From: Symsagittifera roscoffensis
Taxonomy: Eukaryota > Xenacoelomorpha > Acoela > Convolutidae
Direction: 5' to 3'
Assembly: GCF_963678635.1 (NCBI RefSeq)
Contig: NC_087069.1
Location: 52,276,938-52,340,937, forward strand
DNA: 64,000 bases
In this document: positions 41,993 to 53,989 of the stretch, one piece after another
Layout of the letters: the number at the start of each line of letters is the position of its first letter
How positions within the stretch are numbered: the stretch's first letter is position 1
The notes under the pieces: model-generated
What the model saw: the letters and a program-made list of their open reading frames with translations, nothing else
What the model was told of the DNA's origin: nothing
Database searches by the model: none
Translations under genes and position numbers: made by a program

Positions 41993-41998
41993 GAATCA
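41993..41998. repeat. 6-bp target-site duplication GAATCA (right)
   Basis: Exact repeat of 24,273-24,278, directly after the right terminal repeat. Confidence 0.93.
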
Positions 41999-42019
41999 CT
42001 TACAAACAGCATCCTCCAT

Positions 42020-43740
42020 GCTATGAAGCAAACATTTTGCGAACCGCTCCGGTCTATGAAAATAATTGAAATATTTCAACGTTTCATAGCTTGAAAGCTT
42101 GCTTAGAAAAACTGAGACTTTGCGAACTAATTCGGTCCACGAAATATCTTGAAAATTTTCATAATTTCTTAGCTTGACTAGCTTCTTTCAAAAATCTAAA
42201 TTTTTTATTCAGCCTGATTCAGCCTATGGAAATCTTGTAATGATTCAATACTTTATTGCTTTAAAATCGTCCTTAGCAAAACTGAAATTTTTTGCGAACC
42301 AATTCATTCCATGAAGTCAATTGAAATAATTCAAAGTTTCGTAGCTTCGACAGCTTGCTAAGAATAATTTTAAAGTTTTCGCGAATCGGTTTAGTCCTTG
42401 AAATTTTTGCAAAAACTCAGAGTCTTTTCGATTGGAAACTTTGTTTGAGAATTTAAAGTTTTCGCAGACCGATTCAGTCTATGAAATAAATTGAAATAAT
42501 TCAAGTTTTTATGACTTCAAAAGCTTGCTCGAAAAAGCATAAACTTTTTTTTTGCGAGCCAACTCAGTCTACGGAATGACGTGCAATATTTCAAGTTTTT
42601 CGTTGCTTGATTAGCTTGCTTCAAAACTTTTAAAACTTATTCGAAAATTGTTTCGCACTATGAAAAAACTGGAAAAGTTCAAAGCTTCATAGACTTAAAT
42701 TTTTTTTTTTAATTTTCGCGAAGGATTTTAGTCTAGAAAATAAATCGAAGTATTTTAATGTTTCATAGCCTGAAAACTTGCTTAGAGAAACTGAAACTTT
42801 TTAATAATCGATTCAGTCTAAGAATTAACTTGAAAGAAATCAAACAGTCTTAGCTTGATTAGCTTGCTTAGAAAACTTCGTCGTTTTCAAAGTTACGATT
42901 GGCTTCACAGTTTCGAATAGCTTGCTTAAACAAGTTTGTGAACTATTTTTTTCGATTAAATATCTGGAATTCTAGAATCTAGAATATAGAATCTAAAAAC
43001 CTATCAGAATTTTATAATTTGAACTGCTTGCTTTGGAAAACTTTTGGTAAAAACGATTCTGTCTAAGAAGTAGCCTGGATTATTTCGAAGTTCTTTGCTC
43101 CATTCTCTCGCGCAAAAAAAATAAGAAAAAACTTGGAAATCACTTGAAAAACTTCAACAAGAAATCAGTTTGCCATCCGGCTCACAATTTTAACTAACTT
43201 GTTTTTTTTTTCAAATTTTCATCGCTTAAACAGCTTGAATAGAAAAATTTTAATTTTTCGCGAACTTTTTTAGTCTATGAAATAACTGAATTAATTTCAA
43301 TGTGTCAAAGCTCAAAAGTCTGCTTCGAAAAATTTTTACTTTTTGTGTACCACTTCAGTCTATGCAATAAGTTTGAAATGTTTAAAAGCTTCAAGTTTTA
43401 AATAGCTTGCACAGAAACCTGAAATTTTGCTAACCAGTTCACTCTGTGAAGTAATTTAAACTGTTTCAATTCATAGCTTGAATAACTTGCTAAGAAAATT
43501 TTCAGTTTTTACAATTGATTCGCTCATCAAACAACGTTATCTTTTTCAAAGTTTCATTGCTTCAAAAGCTTGCCCAAAATTATTGTTTGCAAATTGATTC
43601 ACTCCATCAAACAACTTGAAATATTTCATTGTTTTATCGCTGGTATCGCTTGAATAGCTTCCATTTAAAAACTTTAGGCTGCGCCATCCAATTTGCCTTA
43701 GAAACTTAGAAATATTTTAAAGTTTTTTAGCTGGAAAAGT
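42020..43740. repeat. Diverged satellite-like tandem repeat (about 100-bp units)
   Basis: About 17 imperfect units. Each has TTTTGCGAACCGATTCAGTC or a variant, CTATGAAATAA, CTTGAAATATTTCAA, GTTTCATAGCTTGA and AAGCTTGCTTAGAAAA, in that order. TGAAATATTTCA and AAGCTT are palindromic. Divergence between units is high, so the array is old. It begins within about 25 bp of the Polinton's right end and does not occur on the left side of the insertion. Confidence 0.8.
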
Positions 43741-45037
43741 TTCCTTAGAACGAAAAAGCAGCAAAAATTATCAATTCTTTTTTTAAAAAACTGATGGTAA
43801 ACTTTAAGTTTAACTGGCTTAAATTTAAAAAAGTTTGGTTTGTCTATGCTCAGTTTCAATCTACTCTCAAGCCTCATTTCTCGTTCTTGCATGTAATTTT
43901 GACGAGTCAGTCTGATTTTTTCCACTGCTGGCTCTACCAGTCTTGGCTATGTCGATTATGTGTTTCTGAAAGTCATTGATGCCAGCATCTGCGGTTTATT
44001 TCTCTTGGTTTCCGTGTATATAAGAACGCGTTCAGTGCAGTTTAGGTAATCAAAAGAATTCATCAACTGGCCAAATTACACCACACTGGCCCTCTGCGCT
44101 GACTGGAAAAAAGTTGGAAAATGAGAAATTTTGTAGACTAAAGCCGTGCTCATATTGCCAATCATTTTGCTACTGGGTGAAATTTGCTTTTTTGCTGCTG
44201 TTTGAGAACTGAAATTAAAGTGTTCAATTAGTTTATCAAATCATAACAACTTTTAATTCACTCTAATTTTACGGAAAGTGTTCGCATACAAAAGAAAGTG
44301 GAAAAATCGAGTTCTTTCTGACCGCCAAAGCCAGCCCAAGCAAAAAAATTCCGTCTTTTTGTCGAAGCTAGGAACAAAATCTGGTTATATATGTCAAATT
44401 GATATTTCTTGGAGGCAAATTTTTTGCGACCACAGGTTATCTTTCTTTCGTGTTTTTTTGTGGTCATCTATCTCTCGCAATTTTTTTTTGTTTTCAGTTT
44501 GAGTTAATTTTTATTTCTCAATACACTGGGCTACAAGAAAAAAGTCGACGCTTCATTTCAACGAGCTAATTAGTTTTTTTGGTCAGTTCTTTGCCTTTTT
44601 CTCTGAGTTAGCTTGTTTGCAAGCGGAAAACAGCCAGTAAAGTCGTAGTGGTTTTGGTGTTACTAGTGCTTTGAAAAAGATCTTCTGCCGAAACAACTCA
44701 ATGAATCTGATCTTATGGACTCAAATTTGTTTTTTTTTGGGAAGCTGATGATCTTCACATATCCTATACGCCGCGGAAAAACGAAAAAAAAAATTATGAA
44801 ATGAATATTTTCTCCGGCTTAAGCCCACAAAAGTATAATTTCCTACGAAAAAATATGAGCTGTTGAACAAAAAAAATCCAACAATAGAACTACTGATGTT
44901 TTAGAAAAATGAGTTCTACGATCCATGCACAAGGTTCTCAAGATCAGTTTTCAGTTAAAAAAATTGTTTAGGGGTAGATCAAACGGGCAGAGGGAGGGCT
45001 GGCGATGGTTGAACATGACGCGGGCAAATGCAAGAGG
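43741..45037. other. No gene recognised
   Basis: AT-rich sequence with short open frames only. A more GC-rich patch (about 43,920-44,110) contains TATATAAG-like promoter sequence (44,018), but no convincing exon follows. It ends where polymerase similarity begins abruptly near 45,038. Confidence 0.5.
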
Positions 45038-45692
45038 GAATGTTTCGTCAAATACAGCTTTTCGAGTGAAAACAATGGAAGGTCCACTTGTCAGATCTTC
45101 TCGAATTTTTTCACACAAACATTTATCACTTTCGCAAAACGGATAAAACTTGTAAATTGTAGATTTGTGCTGACATATGTTTGCTAGACTTGGAAGAGTA
45201 CATCCAAGTTTGAACATATCTATCACCTTGAAATGATGAACCTAAATCAGTTTTTGCATTGCTTCCAGGAATGGAACTGCATCCTTGTTATTGTAAAATT
45301 GCAAAAAATCTTTGAACACAGTCATTCCGTTTTTCGACTAAGTCTCTCTTAAGTAATTGTAATTATCCAAAAAAGATAAAGTAAAGCAAGTCTTTGTCTG
45401 GAGGATTATTCTTTTTAACTTTACTAAAAAAAGCTTCATACGGTGCCAATTCTGGAAAGTCAAGTTTTTTTGGTTGTCAAACCACTCTTAGGTAGAAGAA
45501 TTTTTTCGTTTCGCTGGCTTTATAAGCTTTGAGAAAGGAGTCCAGAGTAGTTGTCCCACCCAGAAAAATTATTGAGTCGAGAAATTGTTATCTCCAAACT
45601 TGAAGGAAATGAAATCGTTCGCTTTTCTTATTACTGATATTTCTTGTTCTTTATCGAGAATCAAATAAGTGATTAATTATGATTTGACCAAG
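45038..45692 (-). pseudogene. Polinton polymerase fragment (copy 2a)
   Basis: Aligns with 49,592-50,250 of the longer broken copy and with about 26,490-27,200 of copy 1. It covers the part before motif A, including the exonuclease II region, on the minus strand. It is full of stops. Its left edge is abrupt (near 45,038), and at the right edge similarity ends after GACCAAGT (45,692), where the terminal repeat of another copy begins. Confidence 0.8.
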
Positions 45693-45698
45693 TAGATG

Positions 45699-45850
45699 AG
45701 TAGTAAATGATGGAACTAAAAAGGGGTGCGCGGCTGAGCCCATGTTTTAAGATACGTTATAGATTTCGGGTCAGCCTCGCTATATATTAAGATTGGGTAT
45801 AGAGTCTACAATTTATTAAGTTAGGAAAAATCAATGGTAAGGTTCCATAG
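45699..45850 (+). repeat. Terminal-repeat remnant of a second Polinton
   Basis: After AGTAGTAAATGATGG come CATGTTTTAAGATACGTTATAG, CTATATATTAAGATTGGG, AATTTATTAAGTTAGGAA and ATGGTAAGGTTCC. These match in order the ATGTATTAAGATAGGGAA units and inner GGTAAGTTTC of the intact element's repeat. The polymerase 3' end follows at the expected distance. The tip lies near 45,693-45,699. The preceding TAGATG could be a target duplication, but the other end is not in the window. Confidence 0.7.
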
Positions 45851-46313
45851 TATGTGTGATGATAAGATAATTTTAATAAAAATGGTATTTCTTTGATTTT
45901 TGTGTGGAAATGTCTAGTTTTTTTCGCAAAAATATCTGCGCGCGTTATCTAATTGGAAAAAATTAGTAGTTAGTTACGTGTAGATTGTGGAATGAAGCAC
46001 TTTCATTGATTTTTTGATGCACGCTAAGTCAATGGTCAGAGTTTTGGAGCAAAAATTGAGATTTTTTTAAAATTCTTCGAAATAACTTCAAAATTCAAAA
46101 CGATAAAATATTCGACCTATTAAAAGATGATTTTGAGAGAAAAAGAATAAAAAATAAAGTAAAAAAATCACTGCATCGTTTTTGAATTTTACCGCAGTTT
46201 TATACTAAAAAAACCAACAAAATACCGCTTCATACAAAACTTTTTACAATGCATCAGTTCTTTTAAGTTGAATGTTTTTGTACGAATTCCTTATCTTGAA
46301 TTTGTCTTTTTGG

Positions 46314-47273
46314 TTAAAAACAACAAAGTCCTCTCTTTGTCTGTTCTTTTGGGGCCAACACATGATTTACAGTTCTGAATCCTCTGTTAGTAAGGTTAAT
46401 TGCTTCATCGAGCACTCTCCTGTATTTTGACATCTGACCGTCTCCAGAATCTTCTCGAACCCGTTTATTTAATCGTTTATCGCTAAATTCGAACTTACCG
46501 GTCTTGTTGTCATAGCAGCAATATGTCTTGCCACACAAAAATAGCATTTCTGTAGTTTTAAATGCTTCTTTGAAAAGTCCCGGCTCCCATTTATGATGCT
46601 TTTTATGGTTACTGCAACACGTTCGAGGGAAGAATTTAGAATTTGCATCTGCCTTGAAAGTGTCTCTGCAATCATTTTCTCTCATTTTTTCCCAAAAGCC
46701 TTTTTTTACTGGTTGGATAGAGTCGTACAAGTTTTCTTCAGCAAGTGCCATGTAAATTGAGTCGGTGTCCATCTCCAACTCTTCAAATTTTATTATATCA
46801 CATAAATTGTCAAAGAATTTAAAGTAGACTTCCAACATTCTCAGCTTTGCATACTGCAGTATGAAAAAGCCAACACCGATGGGTTCTCTGTGTTCAATGG
46901 TGGATTTAAGCAATTCCACCTCATATAAGTCTTTCTCAATTGTGTTCAGTCTTTTAAACAGTGTTTCGTTGGTTGCCTTATTAGTTTTTCATAGTTCAGA
47001 TATTTTGTGATTGTATATCTCGATCTATCCTTGATCTGACATCCATAGGAGGAATTACCCAAAAATTTCATTGTTTCTGCTACAACTCCTGTCAGAGGGT
47101 TTTCATCTCCTTTTCTTCTTGCATCAACCACTGATTGAACAAAATTATTAAAACATTTCGAGGAGAAAACTGAAAAAAAGTGAGTTTTGGTGCACTGCAA
47201 GCCAATTTCCAAATAAAAGTTGAAGAGGGGAATTTTAACTGATCCAATCTCTAGCTTGAAACAAAATATCGTC
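46314..47273 (-). pseudogene. Polymerase C-terminal part (copy 2, duplicate 1)
   Basis: Two open pieces, 46,314-46,919 (201 codons) and 46,946-47,273, separated by a frameshift near 46,990. They contain motif B (FLGNSSYG), motif C (MDTDSIY) and the Cys-rich C-terminal region, here more complete than in copy 1 because the Cys/His segment (FFPRTCCSNHKKHHK) is in frame. The piece is cut off upstream at the duplication junction, so it has no N-terminal half. Confidence 0.85.
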
Positions 47274-47352
47274 GCTTTTCTTATTACTGATATTTCTTGT
47301 TCTTTATCGAGAATCAAATAAGTGATTAATTATGATTTGACCAAGTAGATGA

Positions 47353-47504
47353 GTAGTAAATGATGGAACTAAAAAGGGGTGCGCGGCTGAGCCCATGTTT
47401 TAAGATACGTTATAGATTTCGGGTCAGCCTCGCTATATATTAAGATTGGGTATAGAGTCTACAATTTATTAAGTTAGGAAAAATCAATGGTAAGGTTCCA
47501 TAGT
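47353..47504 (+). repeat. Terminal-repeat remnant (duplicate 2)
   Basis: Copy of 45,699-45,850 made by the 1.65-kb tandem duplication. It is base-for-base the same over most of its length and is the left end adjoining the longer broken copy. Confidence 0.7.
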
Positions 47505-47967
47505 ATGTGTGATGATAAGATAATTTTAATAAAAATGGTATTTCTTTGATTTTTGTGTGGAAATGTCTAGTTTTTTTTCGCAAAAATATCTGCGCGCGTT
47601 ATCTAATTGGAAAAAATTAGTAGTTAGTTACGTGTAGATTGTGGAATGAAGCACTTTCATTGATTTTTTGATGCACGCTAAGACAATGGTCAGAGTTTTG
47701 GAGCAAAAATTGAGATTTTTTTAAAATTCTTCGAAATAACTTCAAAATTCAAAACGATAAAATATTCGACCTATTAAAAGATGATTTTGAGAGAAAAAGA
47801 ATAAAAAATAAAGTAAAAAAATCACTGCATCGTTTTTGAATTTTACCGCAGTTTTATACTAAAAAAACCAACAAAATACCGCTTCATACAAAACTTTTTA
47901 CAATGCATCAGTTCTTTTAAGTTGAATGTTTTTGTACGAATTCCTTATCTTGAATTTGTCTTTTTGG

Positions 47968-50900
47968 TTAAAAACAACAAAGTCCTCTCTTTGTCTGTTC
48001 TTTTGGGGCCAACACATGATTTACAGTTCTGAATCCTCTGTTAGTAAGGTTAATTGCTTCATCGAGCACTCTCCTGTATTTTGACATCTGACCGTCTCCA
48101 GAATCTTCTCGAACCCGTTTATTTAATCGTTTATCGCTAAATTCGAACTTACCGGTCTTGTTGTCATAGCAGCAATATGTCTTGCCACACAAAAATAGCA
48201 TTTCTGTAGTTTTAAATGCTTCTTTGAAAAGTCCCGGCTCCCATTTATGATGCTTTTTATGGTTACTGCAACACGTTCGAGGGAAGAATTTAGAATTTGC
48301 ATCTGCCTTGAAAGTGTCTCTGCAATCATTTTCTCTCATTTTTTCCCAAAAGCCTTTTTTTACTGGTTGGATAGAGTCGTACAAGTTTTCTTCAGCAAGT
48401 GCCATGTAAATTGAGTCGGTGTCCATCTCCAACTCTTCAAATTTTATTATATCACATAAATTGTCAAAGAATTTAAAGTAGACTTCCAACATTCTCAGCT
48501 TTGCATACTGCAGTATGAAAAAGCCAACACCGATGGGTTCTCTGTGTTCAATGGTGGATTTAAGCAATTCCACCTCATATAAGTCTTTCTCAATTGTGTT
48601 CAGTCTTTTAAACAGTGTTTCGTTGGTTGCCTTATGAGTTTTTCATAGTTCAGATGTTTTGTGATTGTATATCTCAATCTATCCTTGATCTGACATCCAT
48701 AGGAGGAGTTACCCAAAAATTTCATTGTTTCTGCTACAACTCCTGTCAGAGGGTTTTCATCTCCTTCTCTTCTTGCATCAACCACTGATTGAACAAAATT
48801 ATTAAAACATTTCGAAGAGAAAACTGAAAAAAAGTGAGTTTTGGTGCACTGCAAGCCAATTTCCAAATAAAATTTGAAGAGGGGGAATATAACTGATCCA
48901 ATCTCTAGCTTGAAACAAGATATCAGCCTTCTCTGAGGACGTTTTGACGTTACGTTCTCGATTGCCTAATTCTTCATGTACTTTCCAAAATCTTTTCTTC
49001 CAACCTCAGTAATAACCAAAAAAAAGGTCCATCTTTTATTTTACTAGAAGGGAGTCTGTAGAAAGAGGTCTTTTGAGGAAAAGGGGGGTTTGACTTGTTT
49101 TTTGGTCTTGTCATAGGTTTTGAAATTTTCTCACTACTCACACTCCCACATTTCTTCAACTTTGTATCCTTTCTTTTTTATGTATTCCCGTCTCATATCA
49201 TCTAACTCTCTTCATATTACCTCGTTCAATATCCGGTTCGGTTAAGGAGCGATGAGCTTCTTGACAAGAAGAAAAGTGGAAGTAACATCCCATTGCTTCG
49301 AACACTGTCTTACAGTGATCACAATAACCGTCCTTGTTAAAACAATAAATTTTTTCTGTTTACCAGATGTGGAAAAACTCTCATTTTTGTTCTTGTATCC
49401 TGGAAAAAAAAGCAATGACCGTAATCTCAAAGTTGCGAGTTCGATTATTTCTAGCCTTGAAGTTTTGCATATCAGTATCAAATTTTCATCTCGTGTACAG
49501 TCTGGTTGTCATATCTTGACACATTGAGTAAGGATAAAGCTGGCTTGCATCAACTCCAACGATCGATTTACAAACATTTGTTGAGTTTCCGATGAATGTC
49601 TCGTCAAATACAGCTTTTCGAGTGAAAACAATGGAAGGTCTACCGGTCAGATCTTCTCGAATTTTTTCACACACTTAATTATCACTTTCGCAAAATGGAT
49701 AAAACTTGTAAATTGTAGATTTGTGCTGACATATGTTTGCTAGATTTGGAAGAGTACCTACAAGTTTGAACATATCTATCACCTTGAAATGATAAACTTA
49801 AATCGTTTTTTGCATTGCTTCCGGGAATGGAACTGCATCCTTGTTATTGTAATATTGCAAAAAATCTTTGAACACAGTCATTCCATTTTTCGACTAAGTC
49901 TCTCTTAAGTAATTGTAATTATCCAAAAAAGATAAAGTAAAGGATGTCTTTAACTGTAGGATTATTCTTTCTAACTTTACTGAAAAAAGCTTTATACGGT
50001 GCCAATTCTGGAAAGTCAAGTTTTTTTTGGTTGTCAAACCACTCTTAGGTAGAAGAATCTTTTGGTTTAGCTGGCTTTATAAGCTTTGAGAAAGGAGTCC
50101 AGAGTAGTTGTCCCACCCAGAAAATTCATTGAGTCGAGTAATTGTAATCTCCAAGCTTGAAGGAAATGAAATCGTTCGCTTTTCTTATTAGTGATGTTTC
50201 TTGTTCTTTATCGAGAATCAAATAAGTGATTAAGTATTATTTGACCAAGTTCAAATCAGTCCTAACGCTGTTTAACCCAAAAACAGGGATTGAACCTAAA
50301 ATATCAAACGCTGTTAAACCCAAAATCCAAAATATATCTTCAGATGTTGTTTCAAATCAATTTTTCTGAATTCTTAAGAAATTGATTGACATATCTGCTA
50401 CTCCGAATCTTCAATGCATTCGTCTTGGTACTCAACTTTGCTACTTGAATGACTTTTACCTCGTTCGCTTAGCTGATCGAAAATATTTTTCTTCTTTTCA
50501 TTGATAACTACATCAATATCTTGAGAATTTTGTCTCATCTCCAACTTACTTTTTTCAGCTAACAGTTCGAGGTTCCTCATAAAATCAATTATCAAGTATT
50601 GTGGTTTCTTGTTGTACAAAGGTGGGATCATCAATCAGACTCGATTATATAGAGACTGAAATTGGGACAAGTTGTAGTTTGTGTTTCTTTCAATTCCTCT
50701 GTAGGAACACAAATTGACTCAAAACGAAAATTGCTAGAATATTGAAAAGCTTGTTATGTTCAGAAACTGGACAATTGAATCCTTCTAGCTTTTCAAACAA
50801 TGTTTTGCGGATCTCATACGCCTTCTTTGGGTAAATATGTCTCACTCGGTACTTGCATCTCCGAGGATGTTTGTTAAAATTGTCGGATTTATTGAAGAAA

Positions 50901-52004
50901 ATGTCACGACATGGACACCGAAAACATTTGAAGAATTTATTTACATCATTTGTATGAATGATACGATTGTTGAATTTCAGTAGTTTAGCTGTTTTCTTGA
51001 ACAATTTCCTCGACAACAGGTAAGTCTTCTACTGAAACTCCACGAATACTTTTATGATCAGAACCAGACTTTGATATAAATTCTGTAAATTAACTAGAAG
51101 TGTGAGAGTCGAGATTATTGTGTCCGTTCATGTATATGGCCAACGCGCGGAAAACACACAAAAGATCTTTGTAAGGTTTCCTTGTCTTTGTTAGGTAAAA
51201 GACAGTTCACTTGCGTATGTCGTAGTAAAGGTTCGTGTAAGACAGAGTCCGGACTTACCACTGAAATGTTTTTGAGCAAAGCAGCAAAAATTGTAACGTT
51301 AGTAATCAACTTGGATCGCCACTTTCTGTTTTGACGTTCTTGATTACATTGCTCCACAATATCAAATTTTTCTACTTTTCCTTGGACTGTGTTCAATTCT
51401 GCTTTAAAACAGAGCAATTGAGATTTTTCAAACAAAATATTGTTTTCATGGGCGTAGAAATATCAATATTCACCAGTCTCATTATTTCGAAGAACAAAAC
51501 CCAAAGCAATGTTGATTTTAGCAGCAGAAATGAGATTGTTGAAGACTTCTTCAAGTTTCTCGTTGATAATTTTAGTATCTAACTTGGACGTTTGCAAGTT
51601 AAATTACTTATGTCTTCCATATTCTATCTCCGTATACACCAGAAAATGTTGACAGGCGCTAAGTTCCTCCTTAATTTTTTCGCCATCTTCCCCTTCTTCA
51701 TTAACTAGATGTGCATTGTTTTGTTCCATGCTCTTTTCGCCGATGTTGTTGGAGAGAGTCGTAGTTTGGAACTCTTGTTCGCAAGAAGGACAAACTGTCG
51801 ACTGATTCGAATTTGGTTGAGCATGCTTCTTCGCAACATGATAATCTATCTCTACTTTCTTCTTGGACATAAATTTACAATTAGGACATTTATGTTCATC
51901 CTTGTATTCACATCTCTTTCAATGTCTCGCAGCATCAGATCTCCTGTATTAATCACCACATTTCTAGCACTTGACTTTCTCATTTCGGTTTAGAGCAAGC
52001 CTTA
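47968..52004 (-). pseudogene. Protein-primed DNA polymerase, broken (copy 2)
   Basis: Same gene as 24,752-29,047, in the same orientation. The C-terminal 201 codons (47,968-48,573) are open and contain motif C. 48,600-48,866 holds motif B. 49,242-49,674 holds motif A (VDASQLYPYSM) and the inserted CYYH region. 50,398-51,435 covers the exonuclease and CLFRAL regions. 51,604-52,004 holds the N-terminal fingers, where one finger is kept (CPSCEQEF). Stops and frameshifts are many, and the start codon is changed to ATA just after a preserved acceptor tract (52,005). Clearly inactive. Confidence 0.92.
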
Positions 52005-52124
52005 TCTAAAAAAGAAAATTGAGACTATAGAAATGTTCCAAAAATAAAAACTTTCAAGTACCAAATTAAAAAAGAACTGACTTTTTACTTTTCGTGAAGT
52101 AACGGAATAAAATTCAATTGACTG

Positions 52125-52345
52125 TTTCCGATTGGCAAACAGAATGAATGATTTATTGTTGTCATCGCCTACGCAATTATCATTTTATGGCTACGACATC
52201 ATTCTTTGAATAGAAGCGACGTCACCACCGACGCAATTTCCCTTTTATGGTAAGAACGTCATTTTATAAATAGAAGTGGCGTCACCACCCAAGAAATTTT
52301 CCTTTTTATGGAAAAGATGTCGACGCCTACGTCATTGTTTCGAAA
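52125..52345. promoter_or_regulatory. Three repeats with CRE-like GACGTCA sites
   Basis: Units of about 64 bp, each with CCTTTTATGG or CATTTTATGG, ACGWCATYATT and GAATAGAAGYGRCGTCACCACC. CGACGTCA and GGCGTCA resemble CREB/ATF sites. The repeats lie between the polymerase start and the rightward genes, the place where copy 1 has CCAAT boxes instead. One CCAATCAGAA remains at 52,369. Confidence 0.5.
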
Positions 52346-52429
52346 GTTCCAGAATTTTCCAGAAAAATCCAATCAGAACTAAGCAGTTTCTACACATAAC
52401 TTTGGATAAAAAACAATCATTTTTGAAAA

Positions 52430-52860
52430 ATGTCAAATGAAAAAAAATTTCAATTTCCTCGAGTTATTTTACCAGAGGAAATTAATTTTTCCGTGTGATT
52501 TCCTTATTGATGAAATTATTGGAGATTTAAACTTCATCACAAATTTTGGACCTTTAAGGTGTCCGAAATAGAATTCTCCGGAGAAGTAAAAGTCTCTTCA
52601 GGAAACTTACTCATCCAAAGAACTTTGATTTAGAATCAAAGCTCTAAACTTACGGCTGCATTAGACCTGACAAGGAAAGAAACTTTATTATTCTCAAAAG
52701 TTTGAAGTTGAAAAAAAATAATGCGATAAAATTTCAAAGATTCTTTTTATTCCCTGTACATCTCCCAAATTTGTCAAAAATCCCCAGTAATTTTCTCTAA
52801 TCCTCCATTTCTTTATAGTTTTTCAAGGTTCAAAGTCTTGCATCATATGTTTTGGAATAA
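52430..52860 (+). pseudogene. Remnant of the 143-aa unknown gene
   Basis: Colinear with 29,412-29,843, from AAAAATGTC to the region before TTTTGGAATAAGATTCCC. Several stops and frameshifts. It shows that the gene belongs to the family. Confidence 0.65.
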
Positions 52861-52996
52861 GATTCCCGGGGATTTGCTTTGAAAAGTTCATTCCTACTAT
52901 TCTCTCAAATCCAAATCGAAATAAAAAAATCTGACTATCTGCTCAAAAATCAACAATTTCTCATCAATTATAAACAAAAATTGATAATAATTTTAT

Positions 52997-53153
52997 ATGA
53001 AGTCTTGCAGAGATGCTAATTGTTCTAATTTTCTTTCTTTTGTATCCTGTTTTGGCATTATTTATGATTTTTACGGCAAACAACTTTGGATCATTCAATT
53101 TTGCAACTGTTTTTGTGTATATTTTTACTTATTTGGAAGATTTATGTCCTTAA
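52997..53153 (+). pseudogene. Remnant of the 52-aa membrane protein gene
   Basis: Colinear with 29,993-30,151, from ATG 52,997 to TAA 53,153 with almost the same length. Small indels shift the frame so that hydrophobicity is partly lost. Followed by the TCTGATTGG box array (53,165-53,325). Confidence 0.55.
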
Positions 53154-53509
53154 AAGATAAATTTTGTCTGATTGGATCTGACAATGTGTAAAAAGTACCT
53201 AAATGAATTTTTGTTTCCGATTGGACATGACTTGTATAAATGATTCCATAAAAGGAAGCTGAAATCTGTTTGGACACGAATACAATCCAAATAAGAATAC
53301 TAATAATGATTGGTTAAACCCACACATTCGAGTTGGAGCTACCTCTCTTTTTTAACTAGAATTAATTATTTTTGCAACTTAAGGACAGTCGACTACCTTC
53401 TCTCTTAGATCTACATACTTTAATTTCAACTTAATTTCCGTCAACTACCTCGCTCTTAACTGTAACTCTTGTTCTTACTTTGTATCTTTTGATTAACTTA
53501 TTGCTCAAA

Positions 53510-53972
53510 ATGATCTTATCAGTGCAAAACAGCAACTTTATGTTCTGTAGAATTTTCGTCTGATCTAGTACAAACTCAAGAACGAGAAACAGTCTCCGGA
53601 GTATTTTTGGCCCTAAATCCAATATAGTCTGGCACATGGTGGAGGTGGTGCGAAGAGATTTCATGGACATTATGCGATGCAAGTACCCACGACAGTGAGC
53701 CAACTTGGAGAAATGCAAACGATGGAGGAATGAACTACCACGAATTTCCTGACTCTAGATATGTGGCTCAACCATTCGACGATTTCCTCTTTCCTTGGGA
53801 AGAGGGATCTATGAACAACCCAATTACCATCGAAGAGGCTGAGGGGTTCTCTGAGCCAAGAACTCCAGTCAGCGAACCACCAAATAACCACCTGTGATGC
53901 AGGCAAGACCAGTTTTGCGCTCCATTGAGAACATGCAAAAATTGAGAAATCAGCTGCTCGACAGCTCTTTGA
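53510..53972 (+). pseudogene. Remnant of the acidic SUMO-motif protein gene
   Basis: Colinear with 30,489-30,977. Keeps FPWEEGS and NPITIEEAEGFS in frame near 53,795-53,855 but has frameshifts before and after. The TGA found in copy 1 is not shared. AATAAA follows near 53,978. Confidence 0.65.
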
Positions 53973-53989
53973 TTTGTAAATAAATTGAT

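Larger units (their letters stand above)
45621..48924. repeat. 1.65-kb tandem duplication across a Polinton end
   Basis: 45,621-47,273 and 47,274-48,924 are about 99% alike by eye. Each unit contains the end of a polymerase fragment, a terminal-repeat remnant, and the 3' part of another polymerase gene. Differences are scattered single bases and one extra T near 47,570. The 201-codon frame in each unit encodes the same protein, so the duplication is much younger than the Polinton decay around it. The junction shows ATATCGTCGC, with ATCG shared by the parent ends. Confidence 0.93.

Noticed and set aside
43920-44110. Host promoter or exon near TATATAAG
   Set aside because: A GC-richer patch, but no open frame with splice support follows.
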